From a virus, in the IMG/VR virus record IMGVR_UViG_3300042197_003216, positions 1 through 41,162 of that record: a stretch of 41,162 nucleotides of DNA; one strand, given 5' to 3'. Of this stretch, positions 16,757 through 26,036 are shown piece after piece. Made by a program: the position numbers and the translations under genes. Position 1 is the first letter of the stretch. Each line of letters starts with the position of its first letter. The notes under the pieces were generated by a model. The model was not told where the DNA came from, searched no databases, and saw only the letters and a list, made by a program, of their open reading frames with translations.

Positions 16757-17899
16757 TTATTGGGAGTAACTGGAAATCTTGTACATGGGGCTTATGTGCC
16801 CGCGTAGGCCTTCTTTGACCGTGTTGTTGTTGAACCATTTGGGGCCACAAACTCTTTCCAGCTCCCAAAGAGCACTTTCCCATTTGAGACGGGCAGCAAA
16901 GTTGCCATCCAAAAACCATTTGCTGAGTTCATTGTAGATCGCGCCCGTGGGTTTTTTGATTTGCCAAATTGACGGATTCCACGTGGGGTAGATGCTGCGA
17001 TTTACTTCTTGATAGTACAATTCGTCATGGAACGCTGCTATGTTCTTGACATGTTTGATAAGGTGCAGTTTGTCTTGCGAGCGCAACCAGTTCACTACCA
17101 CATGGCTCTGTTTGATAGACAGTTCGGGCATGTTGGGTGACCAATAAAAGTATTCATCATTCTCCCAGTACTCACCCAAGATGTCGTTGGTGGGTAGTGT
17201 GCCCGTGGTCATGATCACGTCCAAAAACGCAAAATAAATGTCATGGTCATCTCTCAGGAGACGCGGTTTGTCTACGCCGTAAATGAATCCCACTCGCTTG
17301 CCGCGGTGCAGCATGTCGTTGTGTTCTCGGAACACCTTGTGGAAACGAGACCGCACCATGCAGGTAGGATCAAATCTTGTTCCAGCACGCCAGATCCAAT
17401 CAAGATCGTCGGCAGCAGACAGGATGTCACGAGTCCAATCATACACGTTGACCTTGGTGCCTAAATGCTCCACCATCTTTTTTACTAATGGTAGACTTTG
17501 TTGTATTTCTCGAGTGTAGTATCCCGGCTCCCGAGACCATCCCACTTGATCAATGGCATCACGTTCGGCTTCAAACGCGCCCCACATGTAGATTTCGTCT
17601 AGGTGTATGTTATTGTTGACAAAGGTGGACAGTATGTTCCAACTATCGACCCCGCCGCTGTAGGTCAACACCAGGTGATCATAGGCATCTCGCAGTTGCA
17701 GAGCTCGACCTCGATATAAGGATTCAAGACTGACGTTGGGTTCAACGTGCCATTGGTGTTGTGAAAATACAGCGTTGTGGTAATCCCATTCTACATAGCT
17801 ATTGGATCGATTGGCTTCTAGTATAGCTTCTAGTTTGCTGGAGAAAGGTTTACCGTTGGCGCTGTAGATCCCTTTGTTATGATACAGATAGCTGGCCAT
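16757..17899 (-). CDS. PP-loop (asparagine-synthase-like) ATP pyrophosphatase
   Basis: This 380-residue protein contains the PP-loop SGGVDS at residues 81-86 (LVLTYSGGVDSWNIL), which binds ATP in asparagine synthetases, NAD synthetases and tRNA-thiolating enzymes. The N-terminus lacks the catalytic Cys of a glutaminase domain. The region after the PP-loop (IHLDEIYMWGAFEAERDA) fits an alpha-hydrolase fold. It likely activates a carboxyl or carbonyl group with ATP for amide formation, substrate unknown. The ATG overlaps the 3' end of the DUF2061-like gene by 23 bases, with AGGAAG immediately before it. Confidence 0.75.
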   Translation of the reverse strand: MASYLYHNKGIYSANGKPFSSKLEAILEANRSNSYVEWDYHNAVFSQHQWHVEPNVSLESLYRGRALQLRDAYDHLVLTYSGGVDSWNILSTFVNNNIHLDEIYMWGAFEAERDAIDQVGWSREPGYYTREIQQSLPLVKKMVEHLGTKVNVYDWTRDILSAADDLDWIWRAGTRFDPTCMVRSRFHKVFREHNDMLHRGKRVGFIYGVDKPRLLRDDHDIYFAFLDVIMTTGTLPTNDILGEYWENDEYFYWSPNMPELSIKQSHVVVNWLRSQDKLHLIKHVKNIAAFHDELYYQEVNRSIYPTWNPSIWQIKKPTGAIYNELSKWFLDGNFAARLKWESALWELERVCGPKWFNNNTVKEGLRGHISPMYKISSYSQ

Positions 17900-18131
17900 C
17901 TTCCTGTTCTTCGATCTTTTTGCCAGCCTCTATGCGATTCCATACACGCTCATGGAAATAATACAGTGTGCTGTTTACCACCAAGGCAAAGCCCACAACG
18001 CCCAATCCTACTTTCCAAGAACCCGATGCCAGGAAGCCACCAATGAAATTGGTAATGGTAACAAGAATTCGCCAGGTCACAACCTTGCCGAGACTGCGCA
18101 AGGCTCGTTCATAAAATTTTAACTTTTTCAT
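17877..18131 (-). CDS. DUF2061-like small membrane protein
   Basis: This is an 84-residue protein from the ATG at 18131, which has GAGG five bases upstream. The frame continues to an ATG at 18173, but the shorter form fits the family. It has the DUF2061 pattern: a basic start, SLGKVVTWRILVTITNF in the first membrane helix, a second helix (VGLGVVGFALVVNSTLYYF) and HERVWNRI. It is probably an inner-membrane protein with two helices. Function of the family is unknown. Confidence 0.75.
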   Translation of the reverse strand: MKKLKFYERALRSLGKVVTWRILVTITNFIGGFLASGSWKVGLGVVGFALVVNSTLYYFHERVWNRIEAGKKIEEQEDGQLSVS

Positions 18132-18223
18132 AAAATCCTCGCTTGATATGTCAAACACTTGATCTAAGTGCATGAATATGTATGTGTGCTTGATGCTGCC
18201 TGACAGATTTCAAAAGCACAGTC

Positions 18224-18250
18224 AAAAAGATAGGCTCCGTAGAGCCTATC
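18224..18250 (-). terminator. Intrinsic terminator of the tmRNA transcript
   Basis: Minus strand: a perfect 9-bp stem (GATAGGCTC at 18250-18242 paired with GAGCCTATC at 18237-18229) with a four-base loop, followed by five T (18228-18224). It lies about 45 bases after the tmRNA tag stop codons. Confidence 0.85.
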
Positions 18251-18558
18251 CCGACTATTGGATAATAAGGTTGTCAACCCCATCTTGCTTGCTTATTAGG
18301 CTGCAAGAGCAAATGTTTCATCATTTGCGTTTATTTGGTTTTATGCTGATTACGTCAGTCATCTTTCGGATCGTCTGCTTGGATACTCTGTGCCCTGTCG
18401 AAACTGGTCACCCCCTTGGCGCGATAGTCGGGCAACTTGCCCCAACCCACCGCTAAACTCCATTCTGATTCGGAGTAGTAATAGTTTTCGGGCTTGGTGG
18501 AGGTGGCGGGAATCGCACCCGCGTCCAGAACCTTTTTCTCCGTGCTTCCTACGATCAT
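18251..18558 (-). ncRNA. ssrA: Circularly permuted two-piece tmRNA (ends approximate)
   Basis: tmRNA rescues stalled ribosomes by acting as tRNA and then mRNA. Here the acceptor half comes first: a T-arm (stem GCGGG/CCCGC, loop TGCGATT), the 3' acceptor strand CACCTCC, and encoded ACCA ending at 18495. A 79-base intervening segment (18494-18416) follows. The coding half then begins GGGGGTGACCAGTTTCGACA at 18415. GGGGGUG pairs with CACCUCC over 7 bp (one G-U), forming the tRNA-like acceptor stem. CAGAG in the coding half pairs with UUCUG just before the T-arm (P2 helix). The tag frame starts 87 bases after the coding 5' end, close to the 89 of E. coli. Both outer ends are estimates. The 67-codon frame over this region is not a gene. 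Confidence 0.93.
18293..18328 (-). other. tmRNA tag-coding frame, peptide ANDETFALAA
   Basis: Starting with the resume codon GCA at 18328, ten codons read A-N-D-E-T-F-A-L-A-A and end in tandem TAA TAA (18298-18293). This is a canonical proteolysis tag ending in ALAA, close to beta/gamma-proteobacterial tags. A 5-bp helix CTTGC/GCAAG (18307-18303 with 18292-18288) encloses the stop codons, as helix 5 does in known tmRNAs. Confidence 0.95.
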
Positions 18559-18562
18559 ATTT

Positions 18563-18796
18563 TTACATCAACCAACCCGGATCAACATGTTCTCCGGTTT
18601 TTTGGTTGTCTTCGAACCCAAGATTGTAGGCCTCGATTTCTCGTTTACTCAACTTGGTAACTCGATCCGATAGGTAGGGCGATTCCACGAAGTAGTGGGG
18701 AGTTTTAGATCGTAGATAATAGCTATCTGCTAACCCTCTGTTGTAGGGACTGCCTAGGCTGGTTTCAAAGTCATAATTTGGTGTGATTTTCAACAT
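18563..18796 (-). CDS. Small conserved phage protein
   Basis: This is a 77-residue protein from the ATG at 18796, preceded by GGATAGGAG at good spacing. The frame extends 20 codons upstream without support. It contains SPYNRGLADSYYLRSKTPHY and LSKREIEAYNLGFEDN. The pattern (DSYY, PHY, EIEAYNxGF) looks like a family of small phage proteins of unknown function. Its stop lies just before the tmRNA, so both may share one transcript. Confidence 0.7.
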   Translation of the reverse strand: MLKITPNYDFETSLGSPYNRGLADSYYLRSKTPHYFVESPYLSDRVTKLSKREIEAYNLGFEDNQKTGEHVDPGWLM

Positions 18797-18806
18797 TGCA
18801 TTTCTC

Positions 18807-18935
18807 CTATCCGTTGAAGAAAGAATTTTCTTTCTCTTTATCTTTTGATTTATCACGTAGATTGTAAGCTACGATAAAAGAGAGGATCAGGAAAATTATA
18901 AATGCATCTCCATATGTTATTATGCCTAGTATCAT
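18807..18935 (-). CDS. Small single-pass membrane protein (42 residues)
   Basis: The reading frame encodes MILGIITYGDAFIIFLILSF in its first 20 residues, then a basic/acidic tail with KDKEKENS. The first 25 residues form one hydrophobic helix, so this is a likely inner-membrane microprotein. GTAGG lies upstream of the ATG. The stop codon overlaps the ribosome site of the next gene, which supports its being translated in an operon. Function unknown. Confidence 0.55.
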   Translation of the reverse strand: MILGIITYGDAFIIFLILSFIVAYNLRDKSKDKEKENSFFNG

Positions 18936-18941
18936 GACAAC

Positions 18942-19073
18942 CTACCTTATGGCTTGAGTATGTTTACCTTTGAGACTCTTGTTTAAGAGTTTTCGATACA
19001 GCTCACCTTGCTGCAACCTATCCTTGCTCAAAATAGCTGCGAAATATTTCTTAATAATTTTCTTTACTTTCAT
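18942..19073 (-). CDS. Small basic protein (43 residues)
   Basis: The frame begins MKVKKIIKKYFAAILSKDRL and ends with a TAG six bases before the next small ORF. It is strongly basic (many Lys) and predicted helical. It is the first gene of the leftward operon that runs through two small genes to the tmRNA. The ribosome site is weak (TAAG). Function unknown, and a chance ORF cannot be excluded. Confidence 0.5.
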   Translation of the reverse strand: MKVKKIIKKYFAAILSKDRLQQGELYRKLLNKSLKGKHTQAIR

Positions 19074-19120
19074 GTCTTACACACAGTCGCCTGCTGGCGA
19101 AATCACTCAACATCATGGGC

Positions 19121-19126
19121 AGTATA
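19121..19126 (-). promoter_or_regulatory. Possible extended -10 promoter for the small-ORF/tmRNA operon
   Basis: Minus strand TGG-TATACT, an extended -10 with the hexamer at 19126-19121. The -35 region is poor (GCGTTT). It would start transcription near 19114, 41 bases before the first small ORF. Confidence 0.4.
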
Positions 19127-19223
19127 CCATGCAACAACAGCCCAAACGCTGTAACCCAGGCGAATCGCAGATGTTGCCAATAGCTCATTTGTACCTGCTG
19201 CAAGTGATCCCATTGCATCTAAA

Positions 19224-19231
19224 TATTTATA
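19224..19231 (-). promoter_or_regulatory. T4-late-type promoter element TATAAATA
   Basis: The minus strand reads TATAAATA at 19231-19224, identical to the T4 late -10 consensus. It points leftward toward the small ORFs and the tmRNA. The region is A/T-rich, so chance is a real alternative. Confidence 0.4.
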
Positions 19232-19249
19232 CGAATTTCTCCAAGTTTT

Positions 19250-19278
19250 TTGTTTTATTTTCTTGTTTCAGGTATAAT
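19250..19278 (+). promoter_or_regulatory. Sigma70-type promoter for groESL
   Basis: Plus strand: -35 TTGTTT (19250-19255), 17-base spacer, perfect -10 TATAAT (19273-19278). The start is expected near 19285, giving a leader of about 60 bases to groES. No CIRCE operator is seen between promoter and gene. Confidence 0.7.
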
Positions 19279-19346
19279 TAGTCTTTGCATGAGTCTCGGG
19301 TGAGATCATGCAAACTTTCTTGCTTAACATTGAGGAGAGAGCAACA

Positions 19347-21261
<1,915 letters not shown>

Positions 21262-21281
21262 ATCCAGCATCAATGACCCGG

Positions 21282-21309
21282 GAAAGGGCGGTTTCCGCCC
21301 TTTCTTTTT
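21282..21309 (+). terminator. Intrinsic terminator after groEL
   Basis: A perfect 10-bp stem (GAAAGGGCGG at 21282-21291 paired with CCGCCCTTTC at 21295-21304) with a three-T loop, followed by TTTTT at 21305-21309. It separates groESL from the fiber gene. Confidence 0.92.
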
Positions 21310-21334
21310 GGCCGCTAGCTCTGGCTAGAGCACA

Positions 21335-21341
21335 CTAAATA
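21335..21341 (+). promoter_or_regulatory. Late-type promoter CTAAATA for the tail fiber
   Basis: CTAAATA on the plus strand matches the late -10 element used by T4-like cyanophages. It sits 26 bases before the fiber ATG, directly after the groEL terminator, and there is no sigma70 -35 box. This suggests the fiber is expressed late and separately from groESL. Confidence 0.6.
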
Positions 21342-21367
21342 AAAGAACTAATTTGAGAGTGCTCTAA

Positions 21368-24300
21368 ATGGCCTATATTGTCAACAATTCTCGTGGGCAG
21401 ATCATTGCCGTAGTTGCAGATGGTACCATCAATACCACAGCAACCAGCCAGACACTGGTGGGCAAAAACGTTACTCCCTATGGTGAATTTGAAGTAGAAA
21501 ACCTTGTTCACCAGCTTGAGAATTTTGCCAACAGCACAGCGCCCAACAACGCCATAGAAGGCCAGCTGTGGTTTGACACAGTCAACAGCAACATTTTTGT
21601 ATGGGATGGTTCGGATTGGATCACCATCAGCAGCACCGTGGTGGATACAGAAACACCCGCCTATGATGCCAAGTTTGGTGACATCTGGTTCAATCCAACC
21701 ACACAGCAGTTACGTGTGTTTGGTCCTACCGCGTCGGGCACGGGCTGGATGCCCGCCAACAAATTAACAGTGGCCAACTCGGCACCTGCTGCGGTGGTGC
21801 AGGGCGAAATGTATTTCAACAATGCCACCAAGCAGTTTTTTGTTTGGGACGGTGTCACCTGGAACTTGATAGGTCCCGAAGGTGTGCCGGGATTTGGTAT
21901 CACACAATGGGACAGCACCACGCTGCTTGACACAGATAGCATAGCGCATGCTGTTATGATAGGCTATGCCAACGGGGAGGCCCTGGCCATAATTGCTGCC
22001 GAAGCCTTCACAATTTTTGCTGGAGCGCGTCCTCCTGGATTTGTCAGTTTAGTCCCTGGTATCAATCTCAGTTCAGACGCCGTGATGTCTGGCGTGGCCA
22101 CCCAAGCACAAAGACTACAAACTGCTAGAACCATCAACGGTGTAGCATTTGACGGCAGCCAAAACATCACTATTCCTGTGGCGGGAACTCTCAGTGCAGG
22201 CGACGGACTCATTGGCGACGTATTCACCGGCGAAAACAACATCACATGGTCTGTTTCGGCAACTCCCAACAACCTTGTAAATCGTATCGTTCAACGCAAT
22301 GGTCTGGGTGATTTTTCCGCAAGAGTGATCACAGCTGACCTCGTGGGCGATGTCACTGGTGTGGCCACCAATGTCACGGGCGTGGTACAACCACAAAACG
22401 GTGGCACCGGTTATGATAGTTATAGTTTTGGTCAGATTCTGATTGGTCGCAACGACGGCCGACTGCATCGCGGCAACCTGGTGGGCACATCGCCTATCAC
22501 TGTGACCACCGATCCTGTCACCAACAACCTCATATTGACCTACACGGGAGGTACCGGTGTAGGCAACGTGACTTCGGTGGGTATCACAGCCGGTGCCGGT
22601 ATAGGTATATCGGGCAGTCCTATCACCACGTCTGGCAATATTCTCATCACCAACATTGGTGTCACTAGATTAATAACCGGCGCAGGACTAGCTATCAACA
22701 GCAGCACAGGCGATGTTGAAATCACCAACACTGGTGTGAGACAAATTGTTGCTGGCGCCAACATTGCAGTGAGCAGTTCCAATGGCGTAGTGACCATTAG
22801 CAGCACTGGTGGTGGCGGTGGGCCAGCGGGTGTGGCACAGGTCCTGGCTGGTACCAATATTTCTATTAGCCCAACCTCGGGCACCGGCGTCATCACGGTC
22901 AACGGTCCCAATGTAAGATCCGGCACCGGTATAGCTGTCAGCAGTAGCGGTCAAGCCAACGTCACTGTGACCAACACCGGTGTCACCAGACTCAATGCTG
23001 GACCTGGTATCGCTCTCAGCGGCGCCAACGGCAACATTACTATCACTGCTGCCAGCGGCGCTGGCGGCACCGTGACCAGTGTGGGTATCAGTGCTGGACC
23101 CGGCATAGGTGTAGCAGGCGGTCCCATCACAGGCTCTGGCAACATTACAGTAAGAAACACTGGTGTCACAAGCCTTATTGCAGGGACTGGTATTATATTG
23201 AGTGGATCCAACGGCGCTGTCACTATCAGCAGCACCGGTGGCGGTGGCGGTGGTGGTGGCACTGTCACAAGCGTGGGCTTAATAGCAGGCGTGGGCATGG
23301 GCGTGGTGGGCGGTCCCGTTACCAGCTCAGGAAACATTTTGATAGAAAATCGCGGTGTCGCAGGACTCATTGCTGGCTCCGGCATCGCTATCAGCGCCCC
23401 CAACGGTTTTGTTACCATCAGCAGCACCCAAGGCGGCGGCACTGTCACTAATGTTGCGCTGTCCGCAGGTGACGGAATTGGCGTCAGCGGCGGTCCCATT
23501 ACATCGTCAGGAACCATACAGGTCACCAATCTAGGCGTCACTCGTCTCAATGCCGGTACAGGCTTGGCTGTCAATACTGTAAACGGCAACGTGACCATGA
23601 CCAATACCGGTGTTACACAACTCACAGCAGGCACCGGAATAGTGCTCAGTGGAGCCAATGGTGTGGTGCAGATCTCCTCCACAGGTGGCGGTGGCGGAGG
23701 TGGTGGTACAGTCACCAGCGTGGGAGTGATAGGAGCTTCACCAGATAGGATCACCAGCTCGGGCGGGCCCGTTGTGGGAGCAGGCACTATAACTTTAGAC
23801 TTGGCAGCAACAGGTGTGACCGCAGGTGTGTACAGCTTCCCGCTGCTGAGCATTGACCAATACGGCAGAGTCATTGCTGCAGCCAATGGATCGATATCCG
23901 GCGGCGTCACTAGTATTGGTATCACTCCCGGAGCGGGCATAGCAGTTTCGGGCAGTCCAGTAACTAACACCGGCAACATCACAGTCACCAACACAGGTGT
24001 CACTAGACTCGAAGCAGGTAGTGGTGTTACCATAAGCCAAAACACTGGTAATATAACGATCAGTGCCCTGGCAGGCGGTACCGTGACCAGCGTGGGAATC
24101 ACTGCCGGCGATGGCATAGGTATCAGCGGTGGTCCCGTGACATCTGCTGGTACTATACAAGTCACAAACATCGGTGTGACGCGCCTCAATGCAGGTGCTG
24201 GACTGTCGGTCAATAACACCAACGGCAACGTCACGATGACCAACACTGGTGTAACCAGACTCAACGCCGGCACCAACATAACTCTAAGTGGTTCTAACGG

Positions 24301-25417
24301 CAACGTCACCATCAACAGCACTGCTTCAGGCGGCATCGATCTACCCTGGGGCAGCGTGATCATGTGGTATGGTGTGCCGGCCAATGTGCCCACGGGCTGG
24401 GCCATATGTGACGGCAACAACGGAACACCGGATCTTAGAAATAGATTTGTATTGGGCGCCGGCAGTGGCGTCACTGTGGGACAGACCGGCGGTAACAGTA
24501 CTGTGACTTCGGGTGGTACTGCACTGACCTTGGGACAGTTGCCCGCGCATAATCACGCCTTGTGGGTTTGGGACTCCACAGGTAGCAACGAACGAGTGGA
24601 TGGATTAAACCGTGCAGCGGCCTTGGCAGGTGAAGTTGAATCGCCGCAGGGTTATCGCACAGTTAACAGCGTAGGCAATCAGTTGGTAGAGAACAGTGGC
24701 AGCAGCCAGCCGCACACTCACTCAGTGACATTGACACCGCCCTTTATAGGGCTGTACTTTATCATGCGTGTGGCTGGCACACCAACCCCGCCAGCGCCTC
24801 CACCACCACCTCCACCACCACCTCCCCCACCACCCCCGCCACCACCCCCACCACCACCCCCACCTCCCCCACCACCCCCGCCACCAGGCCCAGTGGGTAG
24901 TCTCTACGTGTATCCGGACACTGGCTTTTTGCAGTTTAGTTCGGACCTTGGTACCTTGAGTACCACGCAGGTGGTTTTGGCCTACAATATTGGACCGGGA
25001 CCAATCAACTTGACGTCGGTGTTTACAACACCGGTTTCAGGCGAAGGTGGTAGATTCAACGTGTATCCAAGTCGTTTGGGCACCTTGCTGCAAGATGAAT
25101 ATTCATTGATCAACATTGCCTATGAAGCACCGCCCACTACGGTGCAGGTGGAAGCGGCAACTATACTGTCAGAAGAGCTCAACATTCAAACCAATGTTGG
25201 TTCTGCAACTGTTGCACTAACTGGATCACCCTTGAGCTTGCCAGGACCCACACAACCGCCCGTGCAACCACCGGGTCCGGGACTGCCACCCCCGCCACCA
25301 CCCCCGCCACCACCTCCACCACCACCACCACCCACTACTGTGACAGACACCGGTGGCTACCCCAGTGGCGGTGGAGGCGCAAGAATCGACGAGCAACTTG
25401 ATTTCGATCGAAATTGA
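21368..25417 (+). CDS. Tail fiber / tail-collar adhesin with proline-rich linkers
   Basis: 1349 residues. The N-terminal 200 residues hold repeats of GQLWFDT / GDIWFNP / GEMYFNN with VWDG-type turns, typical of T4-like fiber N-domains. Residues about 400-990 are Gly/Ser/Thr-rich tandem repeats (GTVTSVGI, GIGVSGGPITSSG, VTNTGVTRLNAG), probably beta-helical. At about 995-1135 is a phage tail-collar domain (GSVIMWYG, PTGWAICDG, PDLRNRFVLGAG, paired AHNH/HTHS, PPFIGLYFIMR). A run of 30 prolines, an Ig-like segment (GSLYVYPDTGFLQFSSDLGT), a second run of 15 prolines and a Gly-rich tail follow. It probably binds the host surface. Confidence 0.88.
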   Translation: MAYIVNNSRGQIIAVVADGTINTTATSQTLVGKNVTPYGEFEVENLVHQLENFANSTAPNNAIEGQLWFDTVNSNIFVWDGSDWITISSTVVDTETPAYDAKFGDIWFNPTTQQLRVFGPTASGTGWMPANKLTVANSAPAAVVQGEMYFNNATKQFFVWDGVTWNLIGPEGVPGFGITQWDSTTLLDTDSIAHAVMIGYANGEALAIIAAEAFTIFAGARPPGFVSLVPGINLSSDAVMSGVATQAQRLQTARTINGVAFDGSQNITIPVAGTLSAGDGLIGDVFTGENNITWSVSATPNNLVNRIVQRNGLGDFSARVITADLVGDVTGVATNVTGVVQPQNGGTGYDSYSFGQILIGRNDGRLHRGNLVGTSPITVTTDPVTNNLILTYTGGTGVGNVTSVGITAGAGIGISGSPITTSGNILITNIGVTRLITGAGLAINSSTGDVEITNTGVRQIVAGANIAVSSSNGVVTISSTGGGGGPAGVAQVLAGTNISISPTSGTGVITVNGPNVRSGTGIAVSSSGQANVTVTNTGVTRLNAGPGIALSGANGNITITAASGAGGTVTSVGISAGPGIGVAGGPITGSGNITVRNTGVTSLIAGTGIILSGSNGAVTISSTGGGGGGGGTVTSVGLIAGVGMGVVGGPVTSSGNILIENRGVAGLIAGSGIAISAPNGFVTISSTQGGGTVTNVALSAGDGIGVSGGPITSSGTIQVTNLGVTRLNAGTGLAVNTVNGNVTMTNTGVTQLTAGTGIVLSGANGVVQISSTGGGGGGGGTVTSVGVIGASPDRITSSGGPVVGAGTITLDLAATGVTAGVYSFPLLSIDQYGRVIAAANGSISGGVTSIGITPGAGIAVSGSPVTNTGNITVTNTGVTRLEAGSGVTISQNTGNITISALAGGTVTSVGITAGDGIGISGGPVTSAGTIQVTNIGVTRLNAGAGLSVNNTNGNVTMTNTGVTRLNAGTNITLSGSNGNVTINSTASGGIDLPWGSVIMWYGVPANVPTGWAICDGNNGTPDLRNRFVLGAGSGVTVGQTGGNSTVTSGGTALTLGQLPAHNHALWVWDSTGSNERVDGLNRAAALAGEVESPQGYRTVNSVGNQLVENSGSSQPHTHSVTLTPPFIGLYFIMRVAGTPTPPAPPPPPPPPPPPPPPPPPPPPPPPPPPPPPPGPVGSLYVYPDTGFLQFSSDLGTLSTTQVVLAYNIGPGPINLTSVFTTPVSGEGGRFNVYPSRLGTLLQDEYSLINIAYEAPPTTVQVEAATILSEELNIQTNVGSATVALTGSPLSLPGPTQPPVQPPGPGLPPPPPPPPPPPPPPPPTTVTDTGGYPSGGGGARIDEQLDFDRN
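24797..24886 (+). repeat. Polyproline tract 1 in the fiber (30 Pro codons)
   Basis: Thirty consecutive proline codons (mixed CCA, CCC, CCT, CCG) encode residues 1144-1173, between the collar domain and the following beta domain. Mixed codon use argues against simple slippage of one triplet, though the A/C-only strand could still vary in length. Confidence 0.9.
25286..25330 (+). repeat. Polyproline tract 2 in the fiber (15 Pro codons)
   Basis: Fifteen consecutive proline codons encode residues 1307-1321, between the Ig-like segment and the Gly-rich C-terminus. The preceding residues are also rich in Pro (PTQPPVQPPGPGL). Confidence 0.9.
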
Positions 25418-25418
25418 T

Positions 25419-25667
25419 CTAAGTTAGAATAGATCTCAGCGTACCAGAAAGGTAAATCAACAGGAGCCCGCCATTGACTGTGATCATGGCGGGTTCCCGG
25501 ATGCGTATAGCCCACCACAGGAACCATATGCTGCCTATATTAAGACACCAAACGTTATAGGGATCCTGGGCCGCAGCAGTCAAGACCGCGCCCACGAGAG
25601 TGAACGCAGTGCCCATCCATTTCAGGCACGTGGTCAAGGTGTCAGCGGTGTGCTGGGGTGGCTTCAT
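25419..25667 (-). CDS. Small three-helix membrane protein
   Basis: This 82-residue protein has three hydrophobic segments: GTAFTLVGAVLTAAA, VWCLNIGSIWFLWWAI and ITVNGGLLLIYLSGTL. The layout resembles SemiSWEET-like or small phage-encoded membrane proteins. Function unknown. The ATG lies only four bases (TTTT) after the CCA of the CAU tRNA, so there is no room for a ribosome site after tRNA 3' processing. It ends just past the 3' end of the convergent fiber gene. Confidence 0.7.
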   Translation of the reverse strand: MKPPQHTADTLTTCLKWMGTAFTLVGAVLTAAAQDPYNVWCLNIGSIWFLWWAIRIREPAMITVNGGLLLIYLSGTLRSILT

Positions 25668-25671
25668 AAAA

Positions 25672-25747
25672 TGGTGGGCCCGGTAGGATTCGAACCTACA
25701 GTCAAGGGATTATGAGTCCCCTGCATTAACCGTTATGCTACAGGCCC
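25672..25747 (-). tRNA. tRNA with CAU anticodon (Met or Ile2)
   Basis: 76 bases with encoded CCA. Acceptor stem GGGCCTG/CGGGCCC (one T-G pair), D-stem GCAT/ATGC, anticodon stem GGGGA/TCCCT with loop CTCATAA and anticodon CAT at 25714-25712, T-stem GTAGG/CCTAC with loop TTCGAAT. It is either elongator Met or Ile2, in which the first anticodon base would be changed to lysidine to read AUA; sequence alone does not separate them. Its first base overlaps the stop codon of the upstream gene. Confidence 0.95.
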
Positions 25748-26001
25748 TAAATGTCTCGTGATGGATTTTTGCCGTCCAGTAGCCAGGTCTGTAGTGCATC
25801 CAGCTTCTGGGTTTCAAACACTCTAGGAGCATGGTAAGACGCCATGTCCATGTCAAAGTCTGAAGGATAGTGACGCAGCAGAGATCGAGCTCGTTGTCTC
25901 ACAGCAGCCGGGATGCGTGGCGTACCACTGCGGTTGGCCAAGTCCAATAAAAACTGCCGTGTCAGGATCACAGCTCGCGCTCGTTCGTCTGGCAATGTCA
26001 T
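25747..26001 (-). CDS. BPSL0761-family-like small protein
   Basis: This 84-residue protein begins MTLPDERARAVILTRQFLLD and contains RIPAAVRQRARSLLRHYPSD. This matches my memory of the BPSL0761 family, small proteins of unknown role found mostly in beta-proteobacteria. The family link suggests gene exchange with such a host. A near-consensus promoter places the start site at the ATG itself, so the message may be leaderless. The stop codon TAG overlaps the tRNA by one base. Confidence 0.75.
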   Translation of the reverse strand: MTLPDERARAVILTRQFLLDLANRSGTPRIPAAVRQRARSLLRHYPSDFDMDMASYHAPRVFETQKLDALQTWLLDGKNPSRDI

Positions 26002-26007
26002 GTGTGT

Positions 26008-26036
26008 AGTATACTATTGCTGCGGTGCCTTGTCAA
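26008..26036 (-). promoter_or_regulatory. Sigma70-type promoter, leaderless start
   Basis: Minus strand: -35 TTGACA at 26036-26031, 17-base spacer, -10 TATACT at 26013-26008, then six bases to the ATG at 26001. The element lies inside the last codons of the upstream gene, so some of its bases also encode protein. Confidence 0.75.

Noticed and set aside
18250-18280. TTGACA within the tmRNA 3' region as a promoter
   Set aside because: No -10 box occurs at 16-18 bases; the sequence belongs to the tmRNA transcript.
18355-18558. 67-codon open frame on the minus strand
   Set aside because: It runs through both halves of the tmRNA; its conserved parts are RNA structure, not protein.
19100-19346. 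CIRCE operator upstream of groES
   Set aside because: No TTAGCACTC-N9-GAGTGCTAA-like inverted repeat is present.
22951-24474. 507-codon open frame antisense to the fiber gene
   Set aside because: It mirrors the Gly/Thr repeat codons of the fiber and yields a low-complexity Pro/Thr/Val protein; no ribosome site is seen.
24797-25330. Polyproline tracts as a CRISPR-like or satellite repeat
   Set aside because: The tracts are in frame with mixed proline codons and have no spacer structure.
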